This document shows positions 16,479 through 25,658 of a stretch of 64,000 nt of DNA, piece after piece (position 1 is the stretch's first letter; the number at the start of each line of letters is the position of its first letter). The position numbers and the translations under genes were made by a program. The notes under the pieces are model-generated. The model was not told the DNA's origin. It saw nothing but the letters and a program-made list of their open reading frames with translations, and ran no database searches. Origin of the DNA: Streptomyces phaeolivaceus (GTDB lineage: Bacteria; Actinomycetota; Actinomycetes; Streptomycetales; Streptomycetaceae); NCBI RefSeq assembly GCF_009184865.1, contig NZ_CP045096.1, positions 992,001-1,056,000 on the forward strand. The letters are read 5' to 3'.

Positions 16479-17495
16479 CTACGGACCGAACGTCACGACC
16501 TGCCGCGCGGACGCGGTACCGGTCTTCTGTGCGGACCAGGCCTCCGGCAGCCGGTCGAGCGGGACCCGCTCGAAGGCGACCTCCAGGCGGCCGGCCGCCG
16601 CGAGCTCGCCGATCTCGTCGAGCGCGGCCAGCAGCTGCTCGCGGGACAGGTCGTTGTTGGAGTAGCCGAGGATCTGCCGGGCACCTCCGCGTACGACGGA
16701 CGAGGCGAAGACCGCCTGGTCACCGGCCGTGGCGCCGAGATTCACCAGACGCCCCCGCGGCCGCAGACACAGCATGGCGGCCGCTGCCGGTTCCCCCCAC
16801 AGCCCGTCGAGCACGAGGTCGAACGGGTCGCTCGAAAGCTCGTTGATCCGGGCCGCCAGCTCGGCGGGGCTCTCGTCGTCCCGCATCTGCACGCAGTCGG
16901 CACCCAGGGACCGGGCCGCAGCCATGCTCCGGTCGGAGCGGCAGAGCGCCACGACGCGTTTCACGCCGCGTGCCCGGGCGAGCTGGATCGCGGACTGCCC
17001 GACCACACCGCCGCCGCCCAGCACCAGGACCGACTCACCGGCGACCAGTCCACCCGTCCAGGTCATCGCCATCAGAGCGGCGACCGCGGACAGGCCCAGG
17101 GCCGCGAGCAACCCGGGGTCGACGTCGTTGACCACCGGGAACACGTCCTCGTCCGGCACGGCCACCACTTCGCTGAGGGCGCCGTCGCCCGGCGCCATGC
17201 CGGCCCAGGTGCGGAACCAGACCAGGCCGCCCGCGTCCCCGGCCGGGCCGACGACCGCACCGACGCCCTGCACGCCCGGAACGTACGGCAGCGCGGGCGC
17301 GCCGAGGTACGCCCGACCGGAGGCGCAGAGCAGATCCAGTCGGCTGATCGGCGCCGCGAGCGTGCGGATCAGCGTGTGTCCCGGCGGGGTCGGTGGCAGG
17401 GCCCGGGACCGGACCACCGGCGCGGTCCTGTACTCCTCCAGGACACCGGCGCGGACCGTGATGCCGGGTGCCGCGCCCGGGCTGGTCACTCCCAT
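16479..17495 (-). CDS. Zinc-independent MDR / quinone-oxidoreductase-like protein
   Basis: A 338-residue medium-chain dehydrogenase/reductase. The Rossmann motif VLVLGGGGVVGQSAIQLARA is near residue 155-174; the family substrate loop AALGLSAVAALMAMT and C-terminal LGYSNNDLSREQLL are present. The structural-zinc cysteine cluster is missing, which favours the NADPH:quinone/enoyl reductase branch. ATG 17495 was chosen because the alignable domain begins just after it. It precedes the LigB-like gene by 112 bases and may reduce a quinone or unsaturated intermediate. Confidence 0.82.
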   Translation of the reverse strand: MGVTSPGAAPGITVRAGVLEEYRTAPVVRSRALPPTPPGHTLIRTLAAPISRLDLLCASGRAYLGAPALPYVPGVQGVGAVVGPAGDAGGLVWFRTWAGMAPGDGALSEVVAVPDEDVFPVVNDVDPGLLAALGLSAVAALMAMTWTGGLVAGESVLVLGGGGVVGQSAIQLARARGVKRVVALCRSDRSMAAARSLGADCVQMRDDESPAELAARINELSSDPFDLVLDGLWGEPAAAAMLCLRPRGRLVNLGATAGDQAVFASSVVRGGARQILGYSNNDLSREQLLAALDEIGELAAAGRLEVAFERVPLDRLPEAWSAQKTGTASARQVVTFGP

Positions 17496-17831
17496 ACCAG
17501 CCCCCCGACGGACAGGCCGGAAGGGCTCGTCAGGTCGAGGCGGAGCATGCGTCCCGGCATGAACACCCCGCACTGTTGATCCAACATAGCGGACATCGGC
17601 TCCACTCCCCAGGTCATTGAGGCGTCATTCTGTCCGCGCCAACTAAAAACCGTGGACCAGGTCGAACGGAAGGTTCCGTCCATCCCCCGATGTGTGCTGC
17701 GACTGAGCCGACGGCGCACGGTCCGGTGCCGAGTGGTCCGATTGCCCAGTTCCTACGATGCCGACTGGGCGATCAGCGCAATGACAGAGCCGACCGGGCG
17801 ACGCAGGGCCCGACACGCGCTCCGGAGGCGG
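17496..17831. other. Upstream region of the ring-cleavage operon
   Basis: A 336-base gap between the PucR regulator (same strand) and the quinone-oxidoreductase-like gene. No convincing gene. It must hold the promoter of the oxidoreductase-LigBA-dehydrogenase operon, if that is not a read-through product of the regulator gene. I could not pick out confident -35/-10 boxes. Confidence 0.4.
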
Positions 17832-19181
17832 TCAGCCCTGGCACAGGATCTCGTCGCCGAAGACGTCGGCGAGCACGAGCGCGGCGTGCAGGTCGAAGAT
17901 GTCGCCGGCGAAGTCGCGCCCCAGGCACTCTGCGGCCTTGTGCACGCGGGCCGATACGGTGTTCCGCGCGATGTGCAGCCGCCGCGCCGTCTCGTTCGGG
18001 CTCGAGTGCGCGTCGAAGTAGGTCTTCAGGGTGTGCCGAAGCTCGGCCGCCTGCCGGTCCCGCCCGAGCAGCCCGTCGAGTCGGCCGGCCACGAAGGCGC
18101 GTGCGCGCGGGAAGTCGGCTGCCATGAGCAGCACGACCTCCAAGTCCCGGTAGCGCCACAGAGCGGGTGGGCTGCTCACCCGCGCGCGCAGGTCACGGAC
18201 CTCGCACGCCTGCCGGAGGGTCGTCCGGAAACCGGCGACCCCGGCCCCGCGTCCTCCGACGGAGACCACGACCCCGCCCGGCAGGGACACCGCCGGGTCG
18301 ACGGCTTCGAGCCCTCTGCCGACACCGCCCAGCCACACCCAGACCTCGTCTTCCGCCGGATGCACGAGGCGCTGGAGGGACTGCGACGCCCTCGCTATCC
18401 GGTAGCCGAGCCTCCGCAGGTCCTCGGCGCCGACCGTAGAGCTACCGCTGCCGTCATGGGAGAGCACAACGGCCTGGTGAACCTGCTGGAGCGAGTACTG
18501 CAGCACGCCCTCGAACTCGTCGATCAGGCCGCCGCGCGGGGCGAGACTTCCCTCGTCCCGCGAGAGGAGGTCCTGTACGGCTCGTACGCGTGCGGCCGCC
18601 GGGCTGGCCGTGAAGCGGGCGTGCTCCTGGCTGTAGATCTCCGAAGCCGTCCTGGCGAACCGGTCCCAGTGCTGGAAAAGCCGTGCGGACACGGAGCGGA
18701 GGGAGGCCCCCCGGCGCTCAAGGGGAGCCAGTTGCTCACAGGCGGCCAGGAACACCTCGGACATGCAGGCGTGCCCGAGCCGGAGGCCGTTGACCAGTTC
18801 CTCCAGGGTGATCTCACCGTTCGCGCACTGGGTGATGTTGCGCTTCGCGTCGTCGGTGATCGCGGGAACGGCGCCGGCCCCGCTCATCTCCAGCAGGGCG
18901 CTGAGCGTGATCGACTCCGTGGCCGGGGGCAGGGTGGGGTCGTTGCCGAGGGGCGGGATGCCCTCCGAGAGCCGTGCGGCGACCTCGGCGCCGACCTGCG
19001 CGGCCCAGGCGACAGCACCCGGTCCGAGGCGGCGGAGCACGGTGTCGACCAGTTCCGGGTCGGCCACGGGTTCCGGAACGGGCATTGCGGGGTCGGGACG
19101 GAGTTGCTCCAACCAGTCCTCACGCACCGCCGGAGATCCGACGCGCGGAGATCCGACGCGCATGCCCGGGTCAGCAGCCAT
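17832..19181 (-). CDS. PucR/CdaR-family transcriptional regulator
   Basis: A 449-residue regulator. The C-terminal PucR helix-turn-helix is clear: LRHTLKTYFDAHSSPNETAR, then RLHIARNTVSARVHKAAECL. The N-terminal two thirds are a GGDEF-like/ligand region typical of PucR proteins and lack a recognisable XylR or PucR sensory domain. ATG 19181 is used; the first residues contain a duplicated VGSP unit (12-base DNA repeat near 19137-19160). It is divergent from the molybdenum hydroxylase operon (start 19528), so it probably activates that operon and perhaps the neighbouring ligBA operon. Confidence 0.82.
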   Translation of the reverse strand: MAADPGMRVGSPRVGSPAVREDWLEQLRPDPAMPVPEPVADPELVDTVLRRLGPGAVAWAAQVGAEVAARLSEGIPPLGNDPTLPPATESITLSALLEMSGAGAVPAITDDAKRNITQCANGEITLEELVNGLRLGHACMSEVFLAACEQLAPLERRGASLRSVSARLFQHWDRFARTASEIYSQEHARFTASPAAARVRAVQDLLSRDEGSLAPRGGLIDEFEGVLQYSLQQVHQAVVLSHDGSGSSTVGAEDLRRLGYRIARASQSLQRLVHPAEDEVWVWLGGVGRGLEAVDPAVSLPGGVVVSVGGRGAGVAGFRTTLRQACEVRDLRARVSSPPALWRYRDLEVVLLMAADFPRARAFVAGRLDGLLGRDRQAAELRHTLKTYFDAHSSPNETARRLHIARNTVSARVHKAAECLGRDFAGDIFDLHAALVLADVFGDEILCQG

Positions 19182-19486
19182 GTCCCACACCACCAGGTCG
19201 CATGTGCCCGCCCGCCCCGCGGTGGGAGCAGTGCCATGTGCGGGTGCGCTCCGCTCGGGCCGCGCCGTCGGAGCAAGGCGGTGCGAGGTCGAACCGTGCA
19301 CCTTGCCGGGGTCTCGGCACCGAGGTCCTGACCCCAGGAGGTCGGGGGATCTTTCCGCGCACCTTCTGCCTTGTCAAGGGTAGCCGCAGGCCTGGTCGGC
19401 GGCTAGGCGGGAGGCCGGCCGCGGTGGAGCCGCAGCCCAGCGCCCGGACCCGTGCACCTTGACGTCGCAGAGGCACCCTTCTAACG

Positions 19487-19516
19487 TCCTCTATGCAAAA
19501 CATACGATCCTCTATG
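19487..19516 (+). promoter_or_regulatory. Direct repeat TCCTCTATG x2, candidate PucR activator site
   Basis: TCCTCTATG occurs at 19487-19495 and 19508-19516, 21 bases apart, ending 12 bases before the ATG of the CoxG-like gene. It lies in the 346-base region between the divergent PucR gene and the hydroxylase operon. Position and two-turn spacing suggest a regulator site overlapping the promoter. No other feature was seen in this gap. Confidence 0.5.
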
Positions 19517-19527
19517 GCGGTCATTCG

Positions 19528-20241
19528 ATGAAACTAGCGTCCTCGTTCACGATTCCAGCCGCAGCCGACAAGGTTGTGACCCTGTTCCTCGACCCGACCA
19601 CGATGAGTTCCTGCATTCCGGGGTGCGAGGAACTGGTCCAGACCGACGAAACCCACTACAAGGGCAGCCTCGTCAACGAGGTCGCCCACGTGCGGTTCAA
19701 GGCAGGCTTCACAGCGGAGATCACCTCCCTGACGATGTCCGAGAACTCAGCGCAGCCGGCGGTGGTGAAGGCCGTCCTGCGCGGTGAGGACCGCCGTCTG
19801 GGCAGCACCATCCGGATGGATGCGACGCTCACCGTGACCCCGCAGGGTGCCACCGGTGACACATCCGAGGTGAGCTACGAGTTCGAGCTCGGTATCCGGG
19901 GCAAGCTGGGCCGACTCGGCGAGTCAGTGATCCGCCGCCGCACCGCGGAGGTGGAGAAGCACTTCGCCGAGGCCCTCACCGCCATCTGCACCGGCCGCCC
20001 GGTGCCGCAGAGCGGGAAGGGCGAGGGGGACAAGAAGCTCCGCGCAGTCCCGGCCACCCAGCCGGTCGACTCAGGCGGCCTGACGACGGCCCCGGTGCCG
20101 CAGCCGGCCGGCGCAGCCCGGTTCGCCGTGGCTCCGGTCGAGGAGCAGCCGCGCCAGAACTGGCTCGTGCTCGGCCTCGCCGTCGCCGCGTCGTTCGCCT
20201 ACGGCATCCTGGTCGGCGGGCGCAAGGGCGGCCGCAGGTGA
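19528..20241 (+). CDS. CoxG-like SRPBCC protein with C-terminal membrane anchor
   Basis: A 237-residue protein. Residues 1-150 form a CoxG/SRPBCC domain (FTIPAAADKVVTLFLDP, then SCIPGCEEL). A linker rich in Pro and Ala follows, and a single C-terminal membrane helix (LVLGLAVAASFAYGILVGG) ends in basic residues. CoxG proteins help recruit or mature molybdenum hydroxylases at the membrane. It is the first gene of a translationally coupled operon, its stop overlapping the FAD-subunit GTG by four bases. The anchor would place the hydroxylase at the inner face of the membrane. Confidence 0.87.
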   Translation: MKLASSFTIPAAADKVVTLFLDPTTMSSCIPGCEELVQTDETHYKGSLVNEVAHVRFKAGFTAEITSLTMSENSAQPAVVKAVLRGEDRRLGSTIRMDATLTVTPQGATGDTSEVSYEFELGIRGKLGRLGESVIRRRTAEVEKHFAEALTAICTGRPVPQSGKGEGDKKLRAVPATQPVDSGGLTTAPVPQPAGAARFAVAPVEEQPRQNWLVLGLAVAASFAYGILVGGRKGGRR

Positions 20242-21089
20242 CCGCCGTCCGCGTCCACCGCCCGGAGTCCCTCGAAGAGGCGACCTCCCTGCTCGGCGAG
20301 CTGGACGACGTGATGGTCTACGGCGGTGGCACCGCCATCCAGATCCTGCGCAAGCAGGGCCTGCTCTTCACGGAGGACTTCGTCGACATCGGGCGGGTTC
20401 CCGGTCTGCGCGACCTCACCGCCACCGCCGACGGCCTCACCGTCGGAGCACTGGTGCCCCTGCGCCGGGTGGAGACCGATCCGCAGGTGCGGCGGCTCGC
20501 TCCGCTCGCTGCCGAGACCTACGGGCAGGCCGCCCATCCCCGGGTCCGCAACACTGCGAGCTCGGGTGGCAATATCGCCCACGGCGACTACCGGCTCGAC
20601 CCGCCGACCGCGCTGGTCGTCCTCGACGCCACCGTCCACCTCGCCTCCGCCGCGGGCACGCGTGAGGTGTCGATCCGTGAGTTCTTCACCGACTTCCAGG
20701 AGACCGCCGTCGAGCACGGCGAACTGATCACGGCCATCACCGTGCCGCGCCAGCCCGAGGGCGCGCGGGGAAGCTTCGCCAAGATGCGCAGCCTCAGCGA
20801 GCACGACTGGCCCTGCGCCTCCGCAGCGGTCCTCGCGGTCCCCGACGGTGACTTCGTCGAGATCCGGATCGGACTGGGGGCCGTAGCCCCCACGACCGTC
20901 TACCTGGCCTACGACCTCACGCCGGACATGGACGAGCAGCAGGCCGTCGAAGCCGCCATCGACATCGCGAACTCCGCGATGGACCCGATCGCCGACATCC
21001 GGGGCAGCGCGTCGTACAAGGCGCACCTGGGCCGGGTCGCCGTCGAGGAGGCCGTCCGTCGCAGCCTGAAGGAGCTCCCCCGTGACTAA
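20238..21089 (+). CDS. Molybdenum hydroxylase FAD-binding (medium, CoxM-like) subunit
   Basis: A 283-residue FAD subunit of the xanthine dehydrogenase family: VMVYGGGTAIQILRKQ (first FAD loop) near residue 25-40, and AHPRVRNTASSGGNIAHGDY (second FAD loop) near residue 100-119. It carries electrons from the 2Fe-2S subunit to an acceptor. GTG start overlaps the CoxG-like stop by four bases, and its end overlaps the large-subunit GTG by eight bases, implying co-translation. Confidence 0.92.
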   Translation: MTAVRVHRPESLEEATSLLGELDDVMVYGGGTAIQILRKQGLLFTEDFVDIGRVPGLRDLTATADGLTVGALVPLRRVETDPQVRRLAPLAAETYGQAAHPRVRNTASSGGNIAHGDYRLDPPTALVVLDATVHLASAAGTREVSIREFFTDFQETAVEHGELITAITVPRQPEGARGSFAKMRSLSEHDWPCASAAVLAVPDGDFVEIRIGLGAVAPTTVYLAYDLTPDMDEQQAVEAAIDIANSAMDPIADIRGSASYKAHLGRVAVEEAVRRSLKELPRD

Positions 21090-23487
21090 GAACCTCCACA
21101 CCACACCGCGCGCCAAGACCCCGCCCGTCGAGGTGGAGCCCGCTGCCGACGAGCCCGATCCCCGCTACGGCGTCGGCGAGCGCCGCAAGCGGTTCGACGC
21201 ACTCGGCCGGGTGCGCGGCACCATCCGCTACACCGGTGACGAAGGCATCGCGCCCGGCACCGTGTTCGTCGGCGTCCATCGCAGCACGATGCCCCACGCC
21301 CGGATCGTGGCCGTGCACACCGAGGCGGCCCTCGAGATCGACGGTGTACTGGAGGTGGTCACCGGCAGCGACCTGTACAAGGTGCTCGGTGACCGCATCT
21401 ACACGGGCCCCGCCTTCGCCGACCAGCCGTGCCTCGCGGTCGACAAGACCCGCTTCGTCGGCGAGGCGGTCGCGGCGGTGCTCGCCACCGACCTCGCGAC
21501 CGCCCGCTCCGCCGTCGACGAGATATCCGTCGAGTACGAGGAGCTGCCACCCGTATACGACGTCGAGGACGCGCTGCGCGGCGACTCGTTCGTCCACGAA
21601 GAGCTGCGCCCGAGCTCGGTGTTCGCCGACCTCGCCCACCTGCACGGCGTGCGGGGCACGAACGTCGCCTACGAGTACCGGCAGGTGCTCGGCGACTCGG
21701 CCGCCGAGCACGCGCGGGCCGCGACGACCGTCTCCGCGACGACCTGGGCGCCGCCCACCCATCACGTGCCCATCGAGTTGCCGTCGACGACGGCGTGGGT
21801 CGACAGCGGCCGGCTGGAGTTGCTCTCCACCACCCAGACACCGTCGTACGTCCGGCAGACGGTTTCGGATCTGCTGGACCTGCCACTGTCCCGCGTGAGG
21901 ATCATGACACGGCCGCTGGGCGGCAGCTTCGGGTGCAAGATGTACGACCGTCTGGAGCCGCTGGCCGCAGCCCTGGCCTGGACCACGGGCCGCCGGGTCC
22001 GGATCGACGCGACCCGTGAGGAAGCGTTCCTGCTGACCACTCGGCACGGTGCCGAGGTGATCGGCTCGATGTCCGCGGACGCCGACGGCAACATCGTGGC
22101 CGTGAGCTCCGACGTGCGGTACGACACCGGTGCCTTCGCCGACGTCGGACCGCGGATCGCCGCCAAGTCGGGCCTGGTCGCGCCCGGGCCCTATCGGATC
22201 GCGAGCGTCGACGTGCGGTCACGCTGCATCTACACGAACAAGGTCTCGGCCGGCCCGTTCCGCGGCTTCGGCGTCCCCCAGGTCACGTGGTCGCACGAGA
22301 CCCTCGTCGACGAGCTCGCCCGCGAACTCGGGGAGGACCCCTACCTCTACCGCCGGCGCCATCTCCTGCGCGAGGGCGACATCGCCACCGTCGGTACGAA
22401 GATGCACAGCGCCGACTTCCTCACCTGCATCGACGAGGTCACCAAGGCGATCGGGTGGGACAAGCCCACACCGCAGGGCGACGGCCGGTGGGTGCACGGG
22501 AAGGGCGTCGCCGTGGGCATGAAGGCGGTCCTCACGCCGACCATCGCCAACGCCACGCTCAACCTCAACCAGGACGGCTCCGCGACACTGCTGATCAGCA
22601 CGGTCGACATGGGCCAGGGCAGCGACACGATCATGTCGCAGATCGCCGGCGAGGTCCTCTGCCTCGACAGCCGCCGCATCCACGTCGTCCGTGCCGACAC
22701 CGACGCGACCCCCTACGACACGATCACCGCGGGAAGCCGCTCGACCTACCACACGGGCAACGCCGTGCGGCTCGTCGCCGAGGCGATGCGGACCAAGCTG
22801 CTGGGCTTCGCGGCCGAGCAGTGGGGCGTGCCCGCGAGGGAGCTCGTGCTCGACGCACGGGGCGTGACCCACAAGAAGAGCGACAAGCTCGTCACACTGC
22901 CCGAACTGGTGCGTGCCAAGTTCGGCGCCCGCGGGGCGACGGTCACCACCTCGGAGAACTTCACCAGCTGGTGGGTGCCCTACGACCACGACACCGGCCT
23001 GTCGGAGAAGGTGACCGAGCACTGGTTCGCCGGTGCCGCGGCCGTCCGGATCGCGGTCGACACCTACACCGGGCGGATCCGCACCCAGCACCTCGCGATC
23101 GCGGGCGACGTCGGCCGGGCCATCAACCCGACGCTGGTCGAGCAGCAGCTGACCGGCGCGGCGGTGATGGGCATCGGACACACGTTGTTCGACGAGCTGG
23201 TCTTCGACCAGGGTCAGATCACCAACGCGACGCTCCTGGACTACCAGTTGCCCTCGATCAAGGACGTGCCCGAGAAGATGACCCCGATCATCGTCGAGAG
23301 CGCGCACCGCGAGGGGCCGTTCGGCGCCAAGGGCGTCGGTGAGACCACCATCCTGCCGATCGCCCCGGCCTACGCCGGCGCGGTCCGCGACGCCTGCGGC
23401 GTCCGCATCACGACCCTGCCCCTCACGCCGGAGCGGGTGCTGCACCACCTCGCGGCCTCTGAGAACGCCCGGAAGGCGAAGCGATGA
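21082..23487 (+). CDS. Molybdenum hydroxylase large (molybdopterin) subunit, xanthine dehydrogenase family
   Basis: An 801-residue molybdopterin subunit. After an N-terminal a/b-hammerhead domain (RVRGTIRYTGDEGIAPGTVF), motifs include PLGGSFGCKMYD, GPFRGFGVPQVTW (the substrate/Mo loop), VDMGQGSDTIMSQIAGEVL and the active-site glutamate in FGAKGVGETTILPIAPAYAG. The AYXCSFR loop of true form-I CO dehydrogenases is absent; the FRGFG loop matches hydroxylases of purines, N-heterocycles, aldehydes or aryl-CoA esters. It hydroxylates substrate carbon using water. The context (CoA ligase, LigBA, PucR) suggests an aromatic or heteroaromatic substrate. Confidence 0.92.
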   Translation: MTKNLHTTPRAKTPPVEVEPAADEPDPRYGVGERRKRFDALGRVRGTIRYTGDEGIAPGTVFVGVHRSTMPHARIVAVHTEAALEIDGVLEVVTGSDLYKVLGDRIYTGPAFADQPCLAVDKTRFVGEAVAAVLATDLATARSAVDEISVEYEELPPVYDVEDALRGDSFVHEELRPSSVFADLAHLHGVRGTNVAYEYRQVLGDSAAEHARAATTVSATTWAPPTHHVPIELPSTTAWVDSGRLELLSTTQTPSYVRQTVSDLLDLPLSRVRIMTRPLGGSFGCKMYDRLEPLAAALAWTTGRRVRIDATREEAFLLTTRHGAEVIGSMSADADGNIVAVSSDVRYDTGAFADVGPRIAAKSGLVAPGPYRIASVDVRSRCIYTNKVSAGPFRGFGVPQVTWSHETLVDELARELGEDPYLYRRRHLLREGDIATVGTKMHSADFLTCIDEVTKAIGWDKPTPQGDGRWVHGKGVAVGMKAVLTPTIANATLNLNQDGSATLLISTVDMGQGSDTIMSQIAGEVLCLDSRRIHVVRADTDATPYDTITAGSRSTYHTGNAVRLVAEAMRTKLLGFAAEQWGVPARELVLDARGVTHKKSDKLVTLPELVRAKFGARGATVTTSENFTSWWVPYDHDTGLSEKVTEHWFAGAAAVRIAVDTYTGRIRTQHLAIAGDVGRAINPTLVEQQLTGAAVMGIGHTLFDELVFDQGQITNATLLDYQLPSIKDVPEKMTPIIVESAHREGPFGAKGVGETTILPIAPAYAGAVRDACGVRITTLPLTPERVLHHLAASENARKAKR

Positions 23488-23942
23488 ACGAGATCACTCT
23501 GCGGGTCAACGGCACACCGCACAAGGTCGCAGTCGACGACACCACGGTGCTGCTCGACGCGCTGCGCCAGCGGATCGGCATCACCAGCACACGCGAGGGG
23601 TGCGGTGTCGGCGCCTGCGGTGCCTGCACCGTCCTCGCCGACGGCACGAGCGTGTCCTCCTGCCTGGCCTCGGCCGTGCGGTACGACGGTGTCCCGCTGA
23701 CCACCGCCGACGGGCTCGCGGAGGACGACCCCGTGGTCTCGTCCTTCGTCGACAGCGACGCGATGCAGTGCGGGTACTGCATCCCCGGTTTCGTGCTCAT
23801 GACCAAGGAGCTGCTGGCGGAGAACCCGACGCCGAGCGATGAGGAGATCGCCGATCACCTCGAGGGCAACATCTGCCGCTGCGCCACCTACCCGGAGATC
23901 ATCAAGGCCGTGCGGCTCGCGGCGGACAGGACCGCACCGTGA
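23484..23942 (+). CDS. Molybdenum hydroxylase 2Fe-2S (small) subunit
   Basis: A 152-residue iron-sulfur subunit with both clusters visible: plant-type ligands REGCGVGACGACTVL near residue 36-50 plus the Cys in SSCLASA, and the C-terminal cluster ligands QCGYCIPGF near residue 94 and GNICRCATYPEI near 130. ATG overlaps the large-subunit stop by four bases. It passes electrons between molybdopterin and FAD. Confidence 0.95.
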   Translation: MNEITLRVNGTPHKVAVDDTTVLLDALRQRIGITSTREGCGVGACGACTVLADGTSVSSCLASAVRYDGVPLTTADGLAEDDPVVSSFVDSDAMQCGYCIPGFVLMTKELLAENPTPSDEEIADHLEGNICRCATYPEIIKAVRLAADRTAP

Positions 23943-24715
23943 TCCTGGAACGCCCCTGGGGCTCCATGCACTACCTCGACGAAGGATCCGGTCCGCTCGT
24001 CGTCCTGCTCCACCCCCTCGCCGAGGCCGGTGAGTTGTGGCGCCGATGGATCGACGAACTGACGCCGCGTTTCCGGGTCGTCGCACCGGACGCCCGCGGG
24101 CACGGCGACTCCGTGTGGGACGGCACCGAGTTCTCGGTCCCTGATCTCGCCGCCGACGTCGCGGCCCTCGTCGACCACCTCGGCGCCGGGCCGGCCCGGG
24201 TCGCAGCGCTCTCCATGGGCGGTTGCACGGCGGTGGCCCTCGCGGTGCGCCATCCCCACCTCGTGCACAGCCTGGTGCTGGCCGACACGACCGCCGACTA
24301 CGGCCCGGGCAAGGAGACTGCCTGGGGCGAGCGGGCGGCAAAGGCCATCACGGTCCCACGCGAGCAGCAACTCGCCTTCCAGGTCGACCGCTGGTTCTCA
24401 CCACGCTTCCTCAAGCAGGACCCGGCCGAGGTCGAACGTATCTCCCGGATCTTCACCCGGACCGACTCCCCGGCGCACGCCGCGGCCTGCCGGGCCCTGC
24501 GCGCCTACGACGACTCCGCACGGCTCGGGGAGATCACGGCCCCCACCCTGGTGCTCGTCGGTGAGGACGACTACGCCACCCCGCCGGTTATGGCCGAGGC
24601 CCTGCACGCCGGCATCGCCGGATCGCGACTCCAGGTGCTTCCCGAGGTCCGGCACCTCAGCCTCGTGGAGAGCCCGCAGGCCCGGGCACTGGCCAGCGAG
24701 CACCTCGCCCCGTGA
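23939..24715 (+). CDS. Alpha/beta hydrolase, enol-lactonase-like
   Basis: A 258-residue alpha/beta hydrolase. The nucleophile elbow is AALSMGGCTAV near residue 89-99, the acid is in LVGEDDYATPP, and the histidine in EVRHLSLVE near the C-terminus. Overall pattern resembles 3-oxoadipate enol-lactonases and related ring-fission product hydrolases. GTG start overlaps the 2Fe-2S subunit stop by four bases, so it is the fifth coupled gene of the hydroxylase operon. Likely role: hydrolysing a lactone, ester or thioester intermediate of the same pathway. Confidence 0.85.
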   Translation: MILERPWGSMHYLDEGSGPLVVLLHPLAEAGELWRRWIDELTPRFRVVAPDARGHGDSVWDGTEFSVPDLAADVAALVDHLGAGPARVAALSMGGCTAVALAVRHPHLVHSLVLADTTADYGPGKETAWGERAAKAITVPREQQLAFQVDRWFSPRFLKQDPAEVERISRIFTRTDSPAHAAACRALRAYDDSARLGEITAPTLVLVGEDDYATPPVMAEALHAGIAGSRLQVLPEVRHLSLVESPQARALASEHLAP

Positions 24716-24894
24716 ACGTGACCGTCCCCGCCACGGATGCCGGGACGACAGGCGTGGCTCATCGCCGCCGCGATCGCCGGAAACGAGGTCACGGCGGCGA
24801 TTCGCTCCGCCGAACGGGGACTGTCAGCCCCCAACACCTCGACGACGAGGCGCGCACCAGTACCAGTCACACCACTCATCAACAAGGAGCAGTC

Positions 24895-25449
24895 ATGCCC
24901 ACCCGGATTCTCGCTCTGGTCGGAAGCCTTCGGTCCGGCTCGCACAACCGGCAGCTCGCTGAAGCGGCCGTCACGCACGCACCCGTCGGCGTCGAGGTGC
25001 AGATCTTCGAAGGACTGGCCGAACTCCCCTTCTACAACCAGGACATCGACACGCCGGGGAACGTTCCCGCCGCCGACGCGCTGCGCGCCGCGGCCGGGGC
25101 CGCCGACGCCCTCCTGCTGTGCGCACCCGAGTACAACGGCGCGATGCCGGCCCTGCTGAAGAACGCCATCGACTGGCTCTCACGTCCCTATGGCCAGGGC
25201 GCCATCAGCGGGAAGCCGGTCGGCGTCATCGGCGCCGCCCACGGACAGTACGGCGGCGTGTGGGCCCAGGATGATGCCCGCAAGGTTGCGGGCATCGCCG
25301 GTGGAGCTGTCGTCGAGGGCATCAAGCTCGCCGTGCCCTTCTCCGGAGACCGCTTTGACGCCACCCACGCGGCCAAGGACCAGGAAATCGCCGAATCCAT
25401 GCCCCGGATACTCACCGCCCTGGCAGACGTCTGCCTGACGGACGCCTGA
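24895..25449 (+). CDS. NADPH-dependent FMN reductase (second copy)
   Basis: A 184-residue flavodoxin-like reductase: ALVGSLRSGSHNRQLAEAAV at the N-terminus and CAPEYNGAMPALLKNAIDWL near residue 75-94. ATG at 24895 is preceded by AAGGAG. It lies 180 bases after the hydrolase gene on the same strand and is closed by a strong hairpin (25515-25553). It may supply reduced flavin or reduce quinones for the pathway. It differs clearly from the copy at 4001. Confidence 0.88.
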   Translation: MPTRILALVGSLRSGSHNRQLAEAAVTHAPVGVEVQIFEGLAELPFYNQDIDTPGNVPAADALRAAAGAADALLLCAPEYNGAMPALLKNAIDWLSRPYGQGAISGKPVGVIGAAHGQYGGVWAQDDARKVAGIAGGAVVEGIKLAVPFSGDRFDATHAAKDQEIAESMPRILTALADVCLTDA

Positions 25450-25514
25450 CGGCAAACCAGGCCGCGATGACCCGCCCCTCGCGGCGGTTGCTCTGCCCGG
25501 CCGCCCGATGACAG

Positions 25515-25553
25515 CCCACCGGTCCGGTTTCCCGGACAGCCCGGACCGGTGGG
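25515..25553 (+). terminator. Strong hairpin after FMN reductase
   Basis: CCCACCGGTCCGG (25515-25527) pairs perfectly with CCGGACCGGTGGG (25541-25553) around a 13-base loop, 65 bases after the FMN reductase stop. No T-run, as is usual in Streptomyces. Probable transcription end for the hydroxylase operon. Confidence 0.7.
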
Positions 25554-25624
25554 CACCGGCACCCGCAGGTCAGTGGCCCCGACTGACGCACATTCTGAGA
25601 AGCCGCCCAACACCCCCACCTGAA

Positions 25625-25641
25625 TGATCGATCATCGATCA
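25625..25641. promoter_or_regulatory. Perfect palindrome TGATCGA-TCA-TCGATCA
   Basis: A 17-base palindrome with 7-base arms, about 20-35 bases before the ATG at 25659 of the broken sigma-factor gene. It looks like an operator for a dimeric repressor. The regulator is unknown. Confidence 0.55.
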
Positions 25642-25658
25642 GTTCATGAGGAGATGCC

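Noticed and set aside
21082..23487. Annotation as CO dehydrogenase (CoxL)
   Set aside because: The form-I AYXCSFR loop is missing; only general xanthine-dehydrogenase-family features are present.
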